A stretch of DNA of 64,000 bases from Neospora caninum Liverpool (taxonomy: Eukaryota; Apicomplexa; Conoidasida; Eucoccidiorida; Sarcocystidae): contig NC_018398.1 in NCBI RefSeq assembly GCF_000208865.1, positions 4,420,812 through 4,484,811 on the forward strand. The letters are read 5' to 3'. The notes beneath the pieces were generated by a model that was not told where the DNA came from, searched no databases, and worked only from the letters and a program-made list of their open reading frames with translations. Both the position numbers and the translations under genes were made by a program. Below are positions 1-11,963 of the stretch, piece after piece. Positions within the stretch are counted from its first letter, which is position 1; the number at the start of each line of letters is the position of its first letter.

Positions 1-340
1 GCTGCTGCGTGTCTCCGTCATTCCCACTGTCAAATCTGTTCCGCCTCTCTCGTCCTTCCGCTGCCACACATCAATCGCCGCCAGTGAATGCCAAGCAAGG
101 TAAAACCACTGGGTGATGAGTTTGCTTGTCAGTATATCCTGCGGCGTAGCGAAGGAGGTTCTCTCGGATTTCTGCTCGGGCTTTCTCGACAGTCTAAACC
201 CGCCGGCTTTCAGTCCCTTGACGGTGTTACTATATCATTCATCGCTGGAAAGCGAGACGCTTCACGTGCGCAATTACAAAACATACGAAGTCTTCCCTTT
301 CTCCGTCTTGAGGCTGTGAAACGCAATTTTTAAAAAAGAA

Positions 341-3105
341 GTGAAGATGAATTTCGTCTCGAAATCCTCGCTTCGCTGCGCGCGGCGCGAGCGCCTGCCG
401 CAGGCTTCGTGCGTCTCCGATGTGCATTGGAGAAGCACCAGACACTGTCCAGGACTTCCGGCCGTTTCTCAGACCGTCAGCTGCCTGTCTCCTGAATTAC
501 CCCTTCGTTCCTTCTCGCCCCTACGTCATTCCACAGTCGGAGCAGGCAGGGCCAAGACGTGCAGCACACACACCGTTCCCCTCGCATCTCCAAACCTCTC
601 CATCCGCCCACAGTTGTTGTCCTCTCTCTCTTCTTTCTCTCTCTCTTCTCCCTCTCTCTCCTCTTCCTCTCTCTCTTCTTCTTCCCTCTCTGCCGTCTCT
701 TTCGTCGCGTTTTCTTCGCTCTCGGCTGCACGGGCTGAGTCGTCTTCCTCCCCAGACACTGGGCCGACCGCGCCATCGGCGGCGTCCCTCGCGAGTTCGC
801 CTTCTGCTCTCGCCGAAGCGTCTTCGTCTTCCGTAGCTTCGACCTCGGCGATTGAACAAGTGCCCCTGCGAGATCCGTTAGTGAACCCGACGTTCACAGC
901 CCAGAAGATACCCAAGGATTACGTGAAGAAGACTCTGATCCCCCATCTGGAGCACCAGATCACCGTGGTGGCGAAGGCGCTGAACGAACTGGAACTTGCC
1001 AACTTGGCCGCAGCGTACGCGAAGCTGCCGCCTTCTCTCCGGCACCCTGAACTGTGTCGCGAGCTCGTGGAAAAGGTCAAGTTTCGGATGAACGGCTTCG
1101 GCGCTCAGGAGATCGTCTTGATTCTGCATCCGCTCTACGCGCTCGTGGGGGACTCCGACAAGGAGTTGTGGTGTCTCTTCGCCGAGAGAATCGAGAAGGA
1201 ATTCATTCTGAAAGAGCTGTCCGTGCTGAACCTGGTGTCGGTCCTGCGCGTGTACGAGAAGCTCGAGGGTGCCTTCGGCGATGAATTCGGCGTCTTCGTG
1301 GCGACCTTGCAGGAACTTTTGAAAACGGGAATTGCGCAGTTTGATGCCATCGAACTTCACGACATGATTGTCACGCTGTCGCTGAACCACCGGGAAACGA
1401 AACGCGACCTCCAACTGCTGCGCTTCGCCCTCGCCGAGATGGACGGGAAACTGCATGCCCTCTCACTCCTGAACCAGCTGTCGCTGCTCCAAGCTCTGAT
1501 CCGCATGAAAATCGAACACCGGGAACTCGCGAACCTCGTCGCCGCCCAGCTCCAGGACGCCCGGAAAGTCCACAACATACCCCCCAAATTCGTCGCCCAA
1601 ACCCTCTGGATCTTTGCGAAACTCGGCAGACTCTCTGACGTCGCGTGTACGATGGGCCCTCTTGTAAGCGGCAAGGCAGAGCCTGAAAGAAAAACGTTTT
1701 TTAGTCCCGAGGACGCTCAGCGCAGGTTAGTGGGCAGATAACCTCCAAACGCCGCGATTCGCGCCTGGCTTTTTGATGCCAAGGAAAGACAGCACCTTTC
1801 GAGAGATGTGGCTGGGACGTCAAGGCAACGGCCCGCGAGACGTAGAGAAGAAAACCGTTGCGTGCGCTTCGCCTTTCTTTGCTTTCCGCCAGATGGAGCA
1901 ACACATCAACCGCTTCTCCGTCGTCGACTTTGCCCGCCTCGCCCAAGCTCTCCCCGCGGTGAGCATCTCTCCGTCTCTTTTCCTCTCTGTCTCTCCTCCT
2001 CTCCCTCTCTCTGTATCTCCTCTCTATTTTCTGTCTCTGTATTTGTCCTGCTCTCTTTCTCACCATCTATTTTCTGTCTCTCCTTCTCTCCATCTCGCTT
2101 TCTCTCTGTCTCTCTTTCTCATTCTCTTTCTGAGTTGTTGGTTCTCTTTTTCTCTCGTCTGTACACTGCATTTGCATGGCCTCCAGATTTAGGCTCACCC
2201 TTGTTTTGTTTCGTGCCTGCGCGTGGTCGTGAGCTTGCCTCTAAAAAAAGATCGCGTCTCTCCTTGACTGTGATCGCTCGTTCCTCCCCGTCCTTGTTCT
2301 GCAGTTCAGCATTTCACGCTGTTCACGACTGGGCGTTCGGTCTGTTGTTGCGTCTATTGCCTGTCGTGGAGCCTTCGCCGTCTCCTCCGTGCGGTTCCTA
2401 CTTCCTCTGCGGCTCGTCTACCGACACCGCGCAAGTGGATCTTTTCGCATCTCATTCATTTTCTCCCTGCATGCCTTCAGGGATCCTCCGTTCCTCTCCG
2501 AGTGTGCAAGAACCTCCAAGAACGCCTCTCGTCGATGAACGTCAAGGACTTTTGCTTCTTCCTCTGTGCATGCGTTCGCTTGAACCTTCTTCCTGATCAA
2601 CACGGCCGCATTCCCTACTTCGCCAATGCTTCAGACGATGAAAACGCTCAAGGTGAGACAGGCCTGTCTCTTGCGGAACACACAGGCGTGCGAGTGTCCC
2701 GATGTCTTTTCATTTCCCGCTCTTCCTCCCCTCGTGCTTTTTCTCTTTCCCTTGCGTCGTCTCTTTCTCCTTTTGTCCTTCTTGTTCTCTCCGTGGTGAC
2801 AGTTTCTCTTTTCTCTGTCTGTTCCTTCTCTTTTGACAGGTCTGTTGGCGGGGAACTCGACGTCTCTGGTTGCGACGATCAACGCCGCCGGATTGCGCGA
2901 CGCGCTCCTGTCCTTCATGCATGCACGGGAGAGCGAGTTTCGGTGCGAAGAGATTCGCCGCGTCGTTCTCGTTCTCCAAGGCTACTCGGAGGACTACGGC
3001 TATCTTTTGGAGAAGCTGCCAGAGAACTGGAGCGACATTGACGAGAGCCTCGATACGATGACAGACCGAGCCGATGCCGCGCCAAAAACGTCCCAAGGCG
3101 CGTAG
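341..3105 (+). CDS. Heptatricopeptide-repeat-like protein, probably mitochondrial
   Basis: Four exons join in phase: 341-1663, 1893-1958, 2481-2652 and 2840-3105 (stop included), giving 608 residues. Introns begin GTAAGC, GTGAGC and GTGAGA and end in CAG. The first 20 residues are basic and hydroxylated with no acidic residue, as in a mitochondrial transit peptide; a Ser-rich low-complexity stretch follows to about residue 170. From about residue 185 there are tandem helical pairs with the Leu/Ala spacing of heptatricopeptide/octotricopeptide arrays (for example LNELELANLAAAYAKLP, ELHDMIVTLSLN, FVAQTLWIFAKLGRLSD, VVDFARLAQALPA). Proteins of this class bind organellar RNA and, in apicomplexans, are linked to the fragmented mitochondrial rRNAs. 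I see no RAP domain at the C-terminus. The start is the first ATG of the open frame; the third codon is also ATG. The specific RNA target is unknown. Confidence 0.75.
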
Positions 3106-4891
3106 CCTCACCCAAACGCATCGTCTCTGTTTCCTCCTCTCTTTCTCCCGATGCGTTTGTCGCCCCGAATAGCGTGGTTGTGCCTTCTCCCCTTGCATTT
3201 GTTTCGACTTTATAACCCGCTTCACTCTTTTTCTCTCTCGCTTCGTCTGCGTGCCGCGTCGCCTCTCTCCGGCGTGACGTCACGCTCTCTTCTCGTGCTT
3301 TCCCGAGTTTCTTTTTCGGCGATCCGCTGAGTGTGAAGATGTCCCCGAATAAGTTTGGAGAGCGACACCTAGACAGGCGGACGCTCCTCGCGACTGAGGG
3401 GGACGTGGCAAATGAGAAGAACAGACAAAACCCAATCTGCACATGAAGCCGGCACGCAGTCAGCGGTGACAACACCCCAGCAGCGGCGTGGTGTTTCTGT
3501 TTTGTTCTCGCGTGGTCTTCTCACTCCCCTCTTGCAGTGCCGAGCCTAGGAAGACTTTCGCTACAGCGTACGCGTAGATATCAACGTAACCAGGCACGCA
3601 AGCGATTATGGAGTGGACGTTGAGAATTCTTTGAATGCAGATGGACTATCAAAGATACATCCACATAGAGAGTTGCTGAAGAGATTGCTCCTACAGACAA
3701 AATGAAGTGTGCACCAATAGAATATCTCGCAGTGCAACATCCAAATACCTACTGAACTGTATACCAGGACGGAGAAACCATTTCACAATCCATTCTCGTT
3801 CCTATTATTAACCTAAGTACGCCGTACAGACGAACATCAAGAAGCGTACGAAGCGAAGATGACAAGCGAACAGCTTGGCGACAAAGCCTCGCTCATTAGA
3901 CCGTTTCCGTCTGTTTCTTCCTGTTGGTTCCCCGCATTTTCCCTCTTCTTTCCGGATTCGGCCGTTGCGGCTCGCCGCTTCGACGAGGCACCCGGTGTCT
4001 GGTGTAAGTTTCGTTCCCTTCTAGTGCTGGGACGTGACGCAACTTGACAAAGTGCGATTTCGAGAAGAGGAAAGCGACAAACGGGGAGGCAGATGGCCTC
4101 GATTTCTCTCCTCAGTGGAGGCTTTCACCGTCGCAAAAGCGTCGCGATTTTCTCGGGAAAACCATCTCCCCTTCTGACGCCTGCAGCGCTTCGGATGCCT
4201 TTAAATCAGAAACATGAGCGACCGCGAGATGACGCCCGCTCAAACGTTAAATGAGACAAACAGCCTTGTGCTTACCAATTAGTACACAGACGTGAAAATA
4301 TACACACACATAAAAACCGGTACAAATCGAGCATTTATACTCCTATCTAAGCATATGCAAATAGAGAGGCATATCGATGCGTAAATACAAAGGCGTATTC
4401 AAACACTCAACTACATGCATATATATATACTTACAAAGATATGTATGTGTATATACAATAGATGCCGAGCTGTATATGTATAGGCAAATATATGGATATA
4501 GGCACGTATAGCTCTAGACGTATATCTGAAGGTTAGTACAGACGCATGCAAATACATGTATTTCCATAGACAAGTGTGTGCAGATTTGAAAATGCATATA
4601 AAGATATAAATATATGTATATGTATGTATATTTGTATGTGAATATGAGAACCATCACATGCCGGCGATGCTTCCGCGGGGCGTCGGGGCCACGGGTCTGT
4701 CTGTGTTGGACCAGAAAAAAGTCTCTTTGGTTTCTCGCGTCTACGCGAGAGCCGAACTTCCCGACTGGGGACGAGGTGCGATAGCGCCCCTTTTTTTCGT
4801 CTTTGGGGAGTGAAGAAGAGGAAAACGGTCTCTCTTCCTCTCGAGTGCGACGTTTGCGGAGGCGCCAACGTTTCTCGAAAGGTGCGCTGTT
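3106..4891. other. Convergent 3' spacer
   Basis: Lies between the ends of two convergent genes. About 4230-4650 is AT-rich with scattered TATATG/CATATA words. I see no credible exon, RNA gene or long repeat in it. Confidence 0.5.
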
Positions 4892-6442
4892 TTACTTTGC
4901 AGCGGCGTTCAGGGAGAGAAGAGGAACGTCCGACAGGCACGGTTCCTCAGAAGCAACGAGATTCAGTTCTTTCGGGGCGGGGAGAATCGCCCCTCCAACG
5001 CGAGGCAAGATTTGCAACGACATCTCGCCGCCGATCTGAGCTGTCGAAGCGTGGAGGAGAAGGACGACTGTCCCAGGCTGAGGAATGAAACGCACGGAGG
5101 CTCTGAAATGAATGAGAGAAGAGCGCGCAGAGAAGGAAAGGAAGAGAGTCGCGCGTGCCGGTCAGAACCAGCGCGAAAAGGACAAAGACAACCTGCCGAC
5201 AGCCTCTCTAGGGATGAATGACGGAAGTAACACACGGACGAAACAGCTCACGCGTAGTGTGGTGCAAAGATACCGGTGTTCCAGCAACTCAGGAAGATTC
5301 ACAGATTAAGAAAGAGAGATTGAGGGAGATAGACAGATTTGGAGAGAGCGAAACATGAGGAAGGGAGAACAAGAGGAAGCCTGAGGAAAAAGGTCTGATG
5401 GAGAGAATAAAAGAGACGAGAAAGCGACGCGGACAGGAAGGAGAGAGGGAGATAGAGATCAAGGAAACGCGCGGGTTCCTTCTGTCTTCCTCCATTTTTT
5501 GTGGTGATTCAAATGAATCTTGTTCTGCCTGCGTGCTGCCTCTTCGCGAGGCTTTCGTCCCTCCCATCCTGTCGAAAGTGGGTTCTTTCCCGTCCACGCG
5601 TGTGTCTTACTCTGCATGCAGTGCGTTGTTCCTCTCCATGGAGTTCGAGTTTGATTGTTCCTGTCTCGTCTCCAACCAACACCTCGGAAAAAGAGGCGAC
5701 TTCTCCTGAGAGAAAAAAGATATCAGAAAAGGTGAAGACGCAGCAGCTTCAACTGGAGCATCTGCATCTTCCACGGCCTCTCTGCTCTTAAGAGAGAGAG
5801 GGGAATGCATAGGAGAGGAGCACGAAATCCAGGGGAGGGAGAAACGAGAAGAAGGGAAGAGGAACAGAGAAAGAATGGAGAAGGGAGAAAACACAGAAGG
5901 CTGAAGAGGGAGATGCGGAGAGACAGCAGAGACGACCCTGAAAACGTGGCAGCGGCTGAGATCGACGTTTGTCTTCGATAATCAGGCAGAGATCAGGGCA
6001 CACGCATTCTGTTGAAAAGTTTTTTGGAAAGCGCACCGGAGAACAGCGTTCTCGAGCTGAGGAGAACAGTGCGAAGGACGCGAACGACGCAGTTTACGCC
6101 TCGGTCTCCTGGCCGAAGCTCTGAAACTTTCGTGAAAAAAGAAGAGGCCCCAGCCTCCACCGAGGACAGGCCGTCTGTTGACAATGGAAGGTCCTTTCCA
6201 CCTTGACAAGAGGCAAGAGAGCAAGGCTGTGCAGAAGACTCGAGAGAAGAGGCAAGAGAGCAAGGCTGTGCAGAAGACTCGAGAGAGGAGGCGAGGAAAG
6301 CTGACGAAGGTAGAGACGAAAGAAGCGGGGCAGAGAGAGAGGAAGGGAGAGAAGAAGAGACAGAAGAGAGAGACGAAGATGGAGAAGACGAAGGTGGAGA
6401 AGACGAAGATGGAGAAGACACAGAAGACGGAGACGAAGCCAT
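4892..6442 (-). CDS. SOSS-B-like single-stranded nucleic-acid-binding OB-fold protein
   Basis: Three minus-strand exons fit in phase: 6442-6037, 5705-5611 and 5077-4892, giving 228 residues. Residues 1-100 are Ser/Pro-rich low complexity and include a duplicated 13-residue block. The OB-fold starts at about residue 101 with SFFTKVSELRPGDRGVNCVV, continues with EVLVGDETG (about 143-151) and ends with PGTVVLLLHAS and a short tail. This order (F-T-K-V-x-x-L-R-P-G, then G-D-E-T-G, then K/R-P-G-x-x-V) is that of the small OB proteins related to human SOSS-B1/B2 and their plant homologues, which bind single-stranded DNA or RNA in repair or RNA metabolism. Donor 1 (GTGCGC) is not optimal, but both joins preserve phase and the fold. 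The gene is divergent from the carrier at 8010. Confidence 0.75.
6208..6285. repeat. 39-bp perfect tandem duplication inside a coding exon
   Basis: Two head-to-tail copies (6208-6246 and 6247-6285) lie in the first exon of the OB-fold gene and encode the same 13 residues twice (containing SSLESSAQPCSLA). The length is a multiple of three, so the frame is kept. Confidence 0.9.
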
Positions 6443-8009
6443 GGCGTTGTTGGGTTTTTGTCGAGTAGCCCGGGATTCGCACTAGGAAGAACGTCGAACA
6501 GGTGAGAGGTTCTTTGGATGCGTTTCGCTATTTTCTCCGTTTTAAAAAATCAGCGAGATCCTCTTAATTCTCGTTTTTTCTCTTCCTCGGTGCTAAGTTC
6601 TTTCAGCTGTCTCTCTTGCGGAGAAAGACGCCCAGCATTCGCACCGTCTGCACAAGACACGGTTGCCGCATAGGCACCTCCGACCAAAAAGAGAAAACGT
6701 CAATTCGTCTCCCGTCTTTCTCGCGTTTTTCTCTCCTTTCCCGTTCGAGTGCCGTTTCTTTTTCCTCCAGATCCCTGGAATGTCCAAGTGTTGCGGTGTG
6801 CGAGAGCCGACAGGACAGCAACCTCCTTCCAGCGCACGTGATCCAAATTCGCCCTCGCTGTCACGCGTTCCCTTGTCTCGCTTGCGAGACTCCTTGCCGC
6901 TTTTTGCTTGCGCTTGTGGCGCGTTTCTTTCCCTTTTGTGGTTCGTCTGAATCTCTGATCTTGTGGAGAGAAGAAAACTACCCTTTTCGGAAAGCCTTCT
7001 CCCTCTCTTCTTTCTTCTCTTTTGTCGAGGTCTTGGAGAGCCCCCCCTCACAGGAGCGCCCGTCTCCTGTCTCGCTCGCTGACAGCTCGGATTTTTGCGG
7101 CGGCTTCTCACGCGTTTCCCCTCCTTGCTTTTCCTTCCGATGCCTAATCCTCTCTGTTCTATCCTGTTCCCTCTTTTTAAGCACCTGCGTGTTCTCTTGC
7201 GTAGCAAAACTCCCAGCCTTTTCTTGCGTTGCCTGGCACCCAACCCCCAGGGGGCCGTCCCTCGGCCGTACATAAACAGCGGAAACGCTAACGATCCGCG
7301 AGAGCTCGCGGCGCTGGTTTCTTGTCTCTCGAGCGCGGGAAGTGTCTCAGTTGAGACGACAGGTGTTCAGCGCGGGCGAGCGTTTCTCGTGAATCTTTCG
7401 AGATTCTGTTCCGAACCCGACGCGGAAAGAAATAAATGTGCGTGAGTAAATGCGGCGGCGAGACACTCCACCGTACTCTTTCGAGTGTCGCCTTAACCTC
7501 TTCCCTCGGGCGTCCGTTCGGCGAATCTGTGGTCAGAGGGACATAGAAAAAGGAAGAGCAGAGAAGGAAAGATAGTCTTCCGGGCTTTTCATCCTTTCTG
7601 CAGAAATGGAGGGAACGAGGCAGTGGTTTCGATGCAGGGTGTTTTGCGCGGTCTCTTCCACTTTTTTAGCTGCTTCTTCCGGTGTATGTACAGACCAGCA
7701 GAACAGAACAGTCACGTGCCAAGTCATTTGCTCCTTGCGCGTTCTTCCTCATAAGAAAAAACGAGCAACTAGCGGCTTTTTCTCCCTCGCTGTCAGGTAT
7801 TTTTTCTCGTTTCTTACTTCTTTTCTCGTTCGGTCTTTAAAAATGGGTCTAGCCAGAGCTGTCGACGCGGCTGTGGCGCGTCAAAGCCGGAGTTTGAGAG
7901 GTCGCGACCTTTTGCAGCCATCTCTCCTATCTGCTTCGTTATCTTTCGTTTGCATTTTCTTCTTTTCTTTCGTCTTTGCCACCCTTTTCGAAACAGAAAC
8001 ACGCGAACA
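6443..8009. promoter_or_regulatory. Divergent intergenic region of the OB-fold gene and the carrier
   Basis: About 1.6 kb separates the two start codons, so it must hold both promoters and 5' leaders. It is pyrimidine-rich on the plus strand from about 6560 to 7240. Open frames exist here, but none shows family-like sequence or a phase-compatible splice to either gene. No TATA-like box stands out. Confidence 0.45.
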
Positions 8010-11000
8010 ATGACGCCGGGTGTAGCTGCAGGGAACGGCAACGCCGGAGGCGTTCGCGACCTCTCCAAAGGTCAGTCTTGCTTTTCCTTAATACGTCACT
8101 TTCTCTTCTTCTTTCGATGTTTGTCTCTTACATTTTCCTTCCTTGAAGCATGCGCAAGGTTTTTGGCTGTCTCGCCATTCCCTCTCTGCCTTTTGGACCT
8201 ACGACGAGAGTCTCTCCTGTCTCTTAAAAACGGTCTTCTCTCTCCTCGAGTGTAGGGTCTCTCCTCGGCCTTTCCTCTCTTGATTTCGCCTTCTTTCTGT
8301 GTCTCTCGTGCTCTCTTCTCTTTTCCCTTCTTTCTTTATTCCTTTTCCCCCCTCTCTTCTCTGCAGGTGCCATCCTCCAGTGCGTGGAAGCCGCAACCCT
8401 TGGTATGCCATTCGAAGTCTGGAAGACGCGCATGGGAAGGTACGGAGAGTGATCTTGAATTTTTGTTTTCTGCTTTGCTCTCTCTGTCTTCCCTCCCTCT
8501 CTTTTCTCTTTCTTTCTTTTCTCTTTCTTTCTTTTCCCTTTCTTTCTTTTCCCTTTCTTTCTTTTCCCTTTCTTCCCTTTCTTTCTCTTCTTTCTTCCCT
8601 TTCTTTCTCTTCTTTCTCCCCTTTATTTCTTTTCCCTTCTTTCCTAACTTCTTCTCGCATGTGCTTCTTGAGGCTCGCCTGCTGCTGGCAACAGGCTGCT
8701 TTCCGTGAAAGTGGAAATCGCGCTCTGTCGTCTCTTTCCTGCCTGTGGGGTGCCGCAGGAACACACGACTCCCGTCGAAACGCGGTCTCTGTGTCTCTTT
8801 TTTTCTCTGCCTTTTTCTGTGCTTCTTTCTCTCAAGATACCGCAAGGAGTCGACAATTGAGGCCTTTCAGCAAATCTACAAGCAAGGCGGCGTCCAAGCC
8901 TATTGGCGAGGGTTGGCTCCAAAGCTTGTGGAATCTGCCTCCAAGGGTGCAGTGCTGCTCTACTCGAAAGTGAGAAGGAAAGAGCGGGAAAAGGTTCGAC
9001 GGGGGAGAAGAGTAGCGGGGGGATAAGGGAAGAAGAGTCGGAGACACAACGGCGCCGGAGAGACGAGGCCCGATCTGCGGGGAGCGGCGCACCACACGGA
9101 ACGGGGCGAGGGGAAGGGTCAAGCGAAGAGCAGAAGGCGAAAAGACAGTGCACAGGAAGAAAAGGAACGGCAAGAGAAGAGACACACGGGGGCCAGAGAA
9201 GAAAAGAGAACAGGGGAGAGGGACGGTCCTGTGTTCCGCTTCCGATGTCTTCTTCAGGAATGCATCTTGTCCTCGATGAGGCGTCTGGGCGCCTCGGAAA
9301 CTCTCAGCGGATTCGCTGCAGGCGCCGGCGGCGGCATTTGTCAGACGGCCGTGATGGGGCCTTGCACATACGTTGTCACGGCTCTCGTCACAGGCGGCCG
9401 AGACAAAACACACGGCGGAAGGGCGTCAGACAAAATACGGGAAGTCTGGCGCACCAAGGGAGTTAAGGTGAATGCACAGCAGAGAAGCAGCACACCCATG
9501 TGTTTGCAAATTGATATAGACACAAGCAGGCATACACACACATGCAGGTATACAAATGTTCGTATATACGTTCATATATATGCGCATATTGTTCTGTATG
9601 GTGTACGCGTGTGTGTGATTCGTCTTTCGTTTATCTTACGTGCCTTCCTCTATACACATGTGCATGAATTGCAAATACGGAAGGTTATATCTACCTATCA
9701 AGATATATATATATGTATATATATATATGTATATATATATGTGTATATATGTATATTTCCATGCATGTCTAAGTAATACACATATACATATGTATATATA
9801 AATATATATTGATGTTAACATGGATATATATATGTTCGAACAGAGCTCTATTCGTGTGGAGGAAGTCGATCTCTATGAACCTGTTTGCAAATAACAGAAG
9901 GCGGGTGTGTTTTTTCGTGAGGTGTATACATGTCGGCGTCGACTAGATCGTTGAGGTCGTTTCTCGGCTCGTAGCGTCAAGTGGAAATCTTCTTCTGCGT
10001 TCGGTGGGGGTGTCGTCTGAACCACGCGCCTCTTCGGGCCACGTCTCCTCTCTAAAACACCTTTCTTTCGGCCATATAGGCGCTTCCTCTGCTTGCGCCG
10101 CCATCGCCGTGCGTAGTGGGGGGTGCCGGGAGTCGTCTTCTGTCCCTTCCGGGATGTTGTCTGTCTCCTCCTTTGGGCTGCCTTCTCGCGGTTTCCATTC
10201 TCGTCTGTTGTTGCGCGCACTCTGTGAGGGGCTGCGACATTTGTACAGTAAATATCGCAGTGCTTCTCCAGCTTACCTGGCCGCGTTTCGTACGCTCCGT
10301 ACCACCACCGCTCTCTCAGTACATAGATATATATATGTATGTCCATGTATATATATGTGTATGTATACACACATATATATATACAGATGTATATATAGAT
10401 GTGTATATATGTATAGATGTATACAGGATATGCCTCACAGGGAGTCTCTACGCTACTGTGCGATGTGAAGTGTCTTTCAGACCTGGCGGGCTCTCCGCGG
10501 TTGCAGCTGCGCAGCGGTCGGCTACAGGCGACATAAAACGGAGGGGTGAGAGAGATGGTGCTTCGGATGTGCACGGTTTCCTCAGGGCTTTTACTCAGGT
10601 GGAACGGCGATTGCTTTGCGGCAAGCCACCAACTGGGCCTCGCGGCAAGGCTTCACTGAATGGGTGCGCACGAAGATGAAGGGCGGGGACGAGCGCGCGA
10701 AACTCTCAAAGACGCAAGAAGTCGCCGCGGGCATCGTCGTGAGTTCAAAGGAAAACGGAACTCGGTGGACAGCTGCCTGCTCAGCGAAAGCAGAGGCGAG
10801 AGACAGAGAGCGACGGAACGAAGGGAACGACAGGCACTGAGGAGTTGCACACATACCCTTCTCCACTTTTACACATATGCTTAAAATATCCATATACCTG
10901 TACATTTGTATAGATATGGGTATATGTCAATGTAGATATTATACAGCACGGGTTTTTTTACGCGCTAGACTGAATTCGGCCGACCCCTCGAGAAGGCACA

Positions 11001-11963
11001 CACGCATACGGACGACAGAGTTCATAAGGCTTCGTTTCTGCATGCAAAGAAGGCTGTGTTCGCTTTCGGTGGTCGCGGCGCGCCCATCCCGTCGAAGGCC
11101 CTGTCGGTGCCAGTCTCTTTCCGTGTTCATTCTCTCGCTCTCTCGCTGTGTCTCCACCCTCTTCTTGCGCCCCTGATGTCACCGTCGTGAGAGTCTTGTC
11201 TTCTCTTCTCCTCGGGCTGCACAGCGGCAATGCATCAGCTCTTTGTCTGTCGCTCTCTGTCGTGGATATGCCTTGTCTGTCGCGGCAGGGTGGAACTCTG
11301 TCGACGTGGAATCAGCCGTTCGAAGTTGCGCGCATTCAGATGCAGGCCGCTGCCAACGAGGGAAAGCAAAAACACAACATTCTGCAGGTGTGCCTCTTGC
11401 CAAACCCAAGAGGAGGCGTGGGAAACTGCTGATTGTCGCTGGTTCTCGTCACCTTTTTCGAGCTCTGAGGCGCGCGCGGAAGGCGCCCCAAAACACTCAG
11501 CAGACACGCAGCCAGGAGATCACGAAAACAAGAGAAAGAACGGCGAGAAGAAGGGGGAAAATAAAGACAGAGGGGACGGAAATGAAAGGACAGAACGGGA
11601 CTGTCGCGTTGCGTGTGTTTGGATGTGTGTTCCCTTTTTGAGGAAGTCGCCAGAGAGATCCATGAAAGCGGCTGTTCACCTGCTTCACGCAGACAACGGT
11701 CGTTTGTTGCTCTAGACCGAATACCGGCTGCAGCGGTTTGGCACAGTTGTGCTTTTTTGTTCGGCAAACTTTGAGACGAATGCGACTGCCCATTTCCGTT
11801 TTCCTTTGTTGTCCCCGCGTTCCAGGTTTTTCGGACCATCGTCGTTCAGGAAGGCGTGCAAGGTCTTTTCAAAGGCGTCATTCCCCGTATCGGCTTGGGA
11901 ATTTGGCAAACGCTCTTCATGGTAACAGGCGCGAAACTTTTGAAGGATTCGATGAACTGGTAA
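8010..11963 (+). CDS. Yhm2-type mitochondrial carrier (citrate/2-oxoglutarate)
   Basis: Seven exons, all joins in phase: 8010-8070, 8367-8439, 8837-8969, 9258-9467, 10586-10738, 11289-11387, 11826-11963; 288 residues, typical for SLC25. Three repeats are visible. The first carries PFEVWKTR (P35-x-E37-x-x-K40) and the third NQPFEVAR (P220-x-E222-x-x-R225); the second signature is degenerate. Yhm2-like landmarks are ESASKGAVLL, the QATNWASR segment, GGTLSTWNQP and the final PRIGLGIWQTLFMV. Yeast Yhm2 exchanges citrate for 2-oxoglutarate across the inner membrane, exporting reducing power or acetyl units. The substrate here is inferred from these motifs only. The N-terminus is short with no cleavable presequence, as usual for carriers. 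Introns 4 and 5 (9468-10585, 10739-11288) are long, and intron 4 holds TA microsatellites. Confidence 0.88.
8495..8642. repeat. Pyrimidine-only tract in intron 2 of the carrier
   Basis: Irregular repeats of CTTTCTTTCTTTTCCC make a nearly pure C/T strand of about 150 bp, with mirror symmetry in places. Confidence 0.85.
9701..9835. repeat. TATATG/TA microsatellite in intron 4 of the carrier
   Basis: Interrupted runs of TA and TATATG over about 135 bp. Confidence 0.85.
10326..10430. repeat. TATA/GTATATA microsatellite in intron 4 of the carrier
   Basis: A second interrupted TA-rich array in the same intron, about 500 bp after the first. Confidence 0.85.

Noticed and set aside
4803..5088. Plus-strand frame with CDVCGG, resembling a zinc-binding motif
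   Set aside because: Lies antisense to the last exon of the OB-fold gene, whose minus-strand reading is better supported.
8199..8660. Lys/Glu-rich minus-strand open frames over the carrier intron
   Set aside because: They are the complement of a polypyrimidine intron tract.
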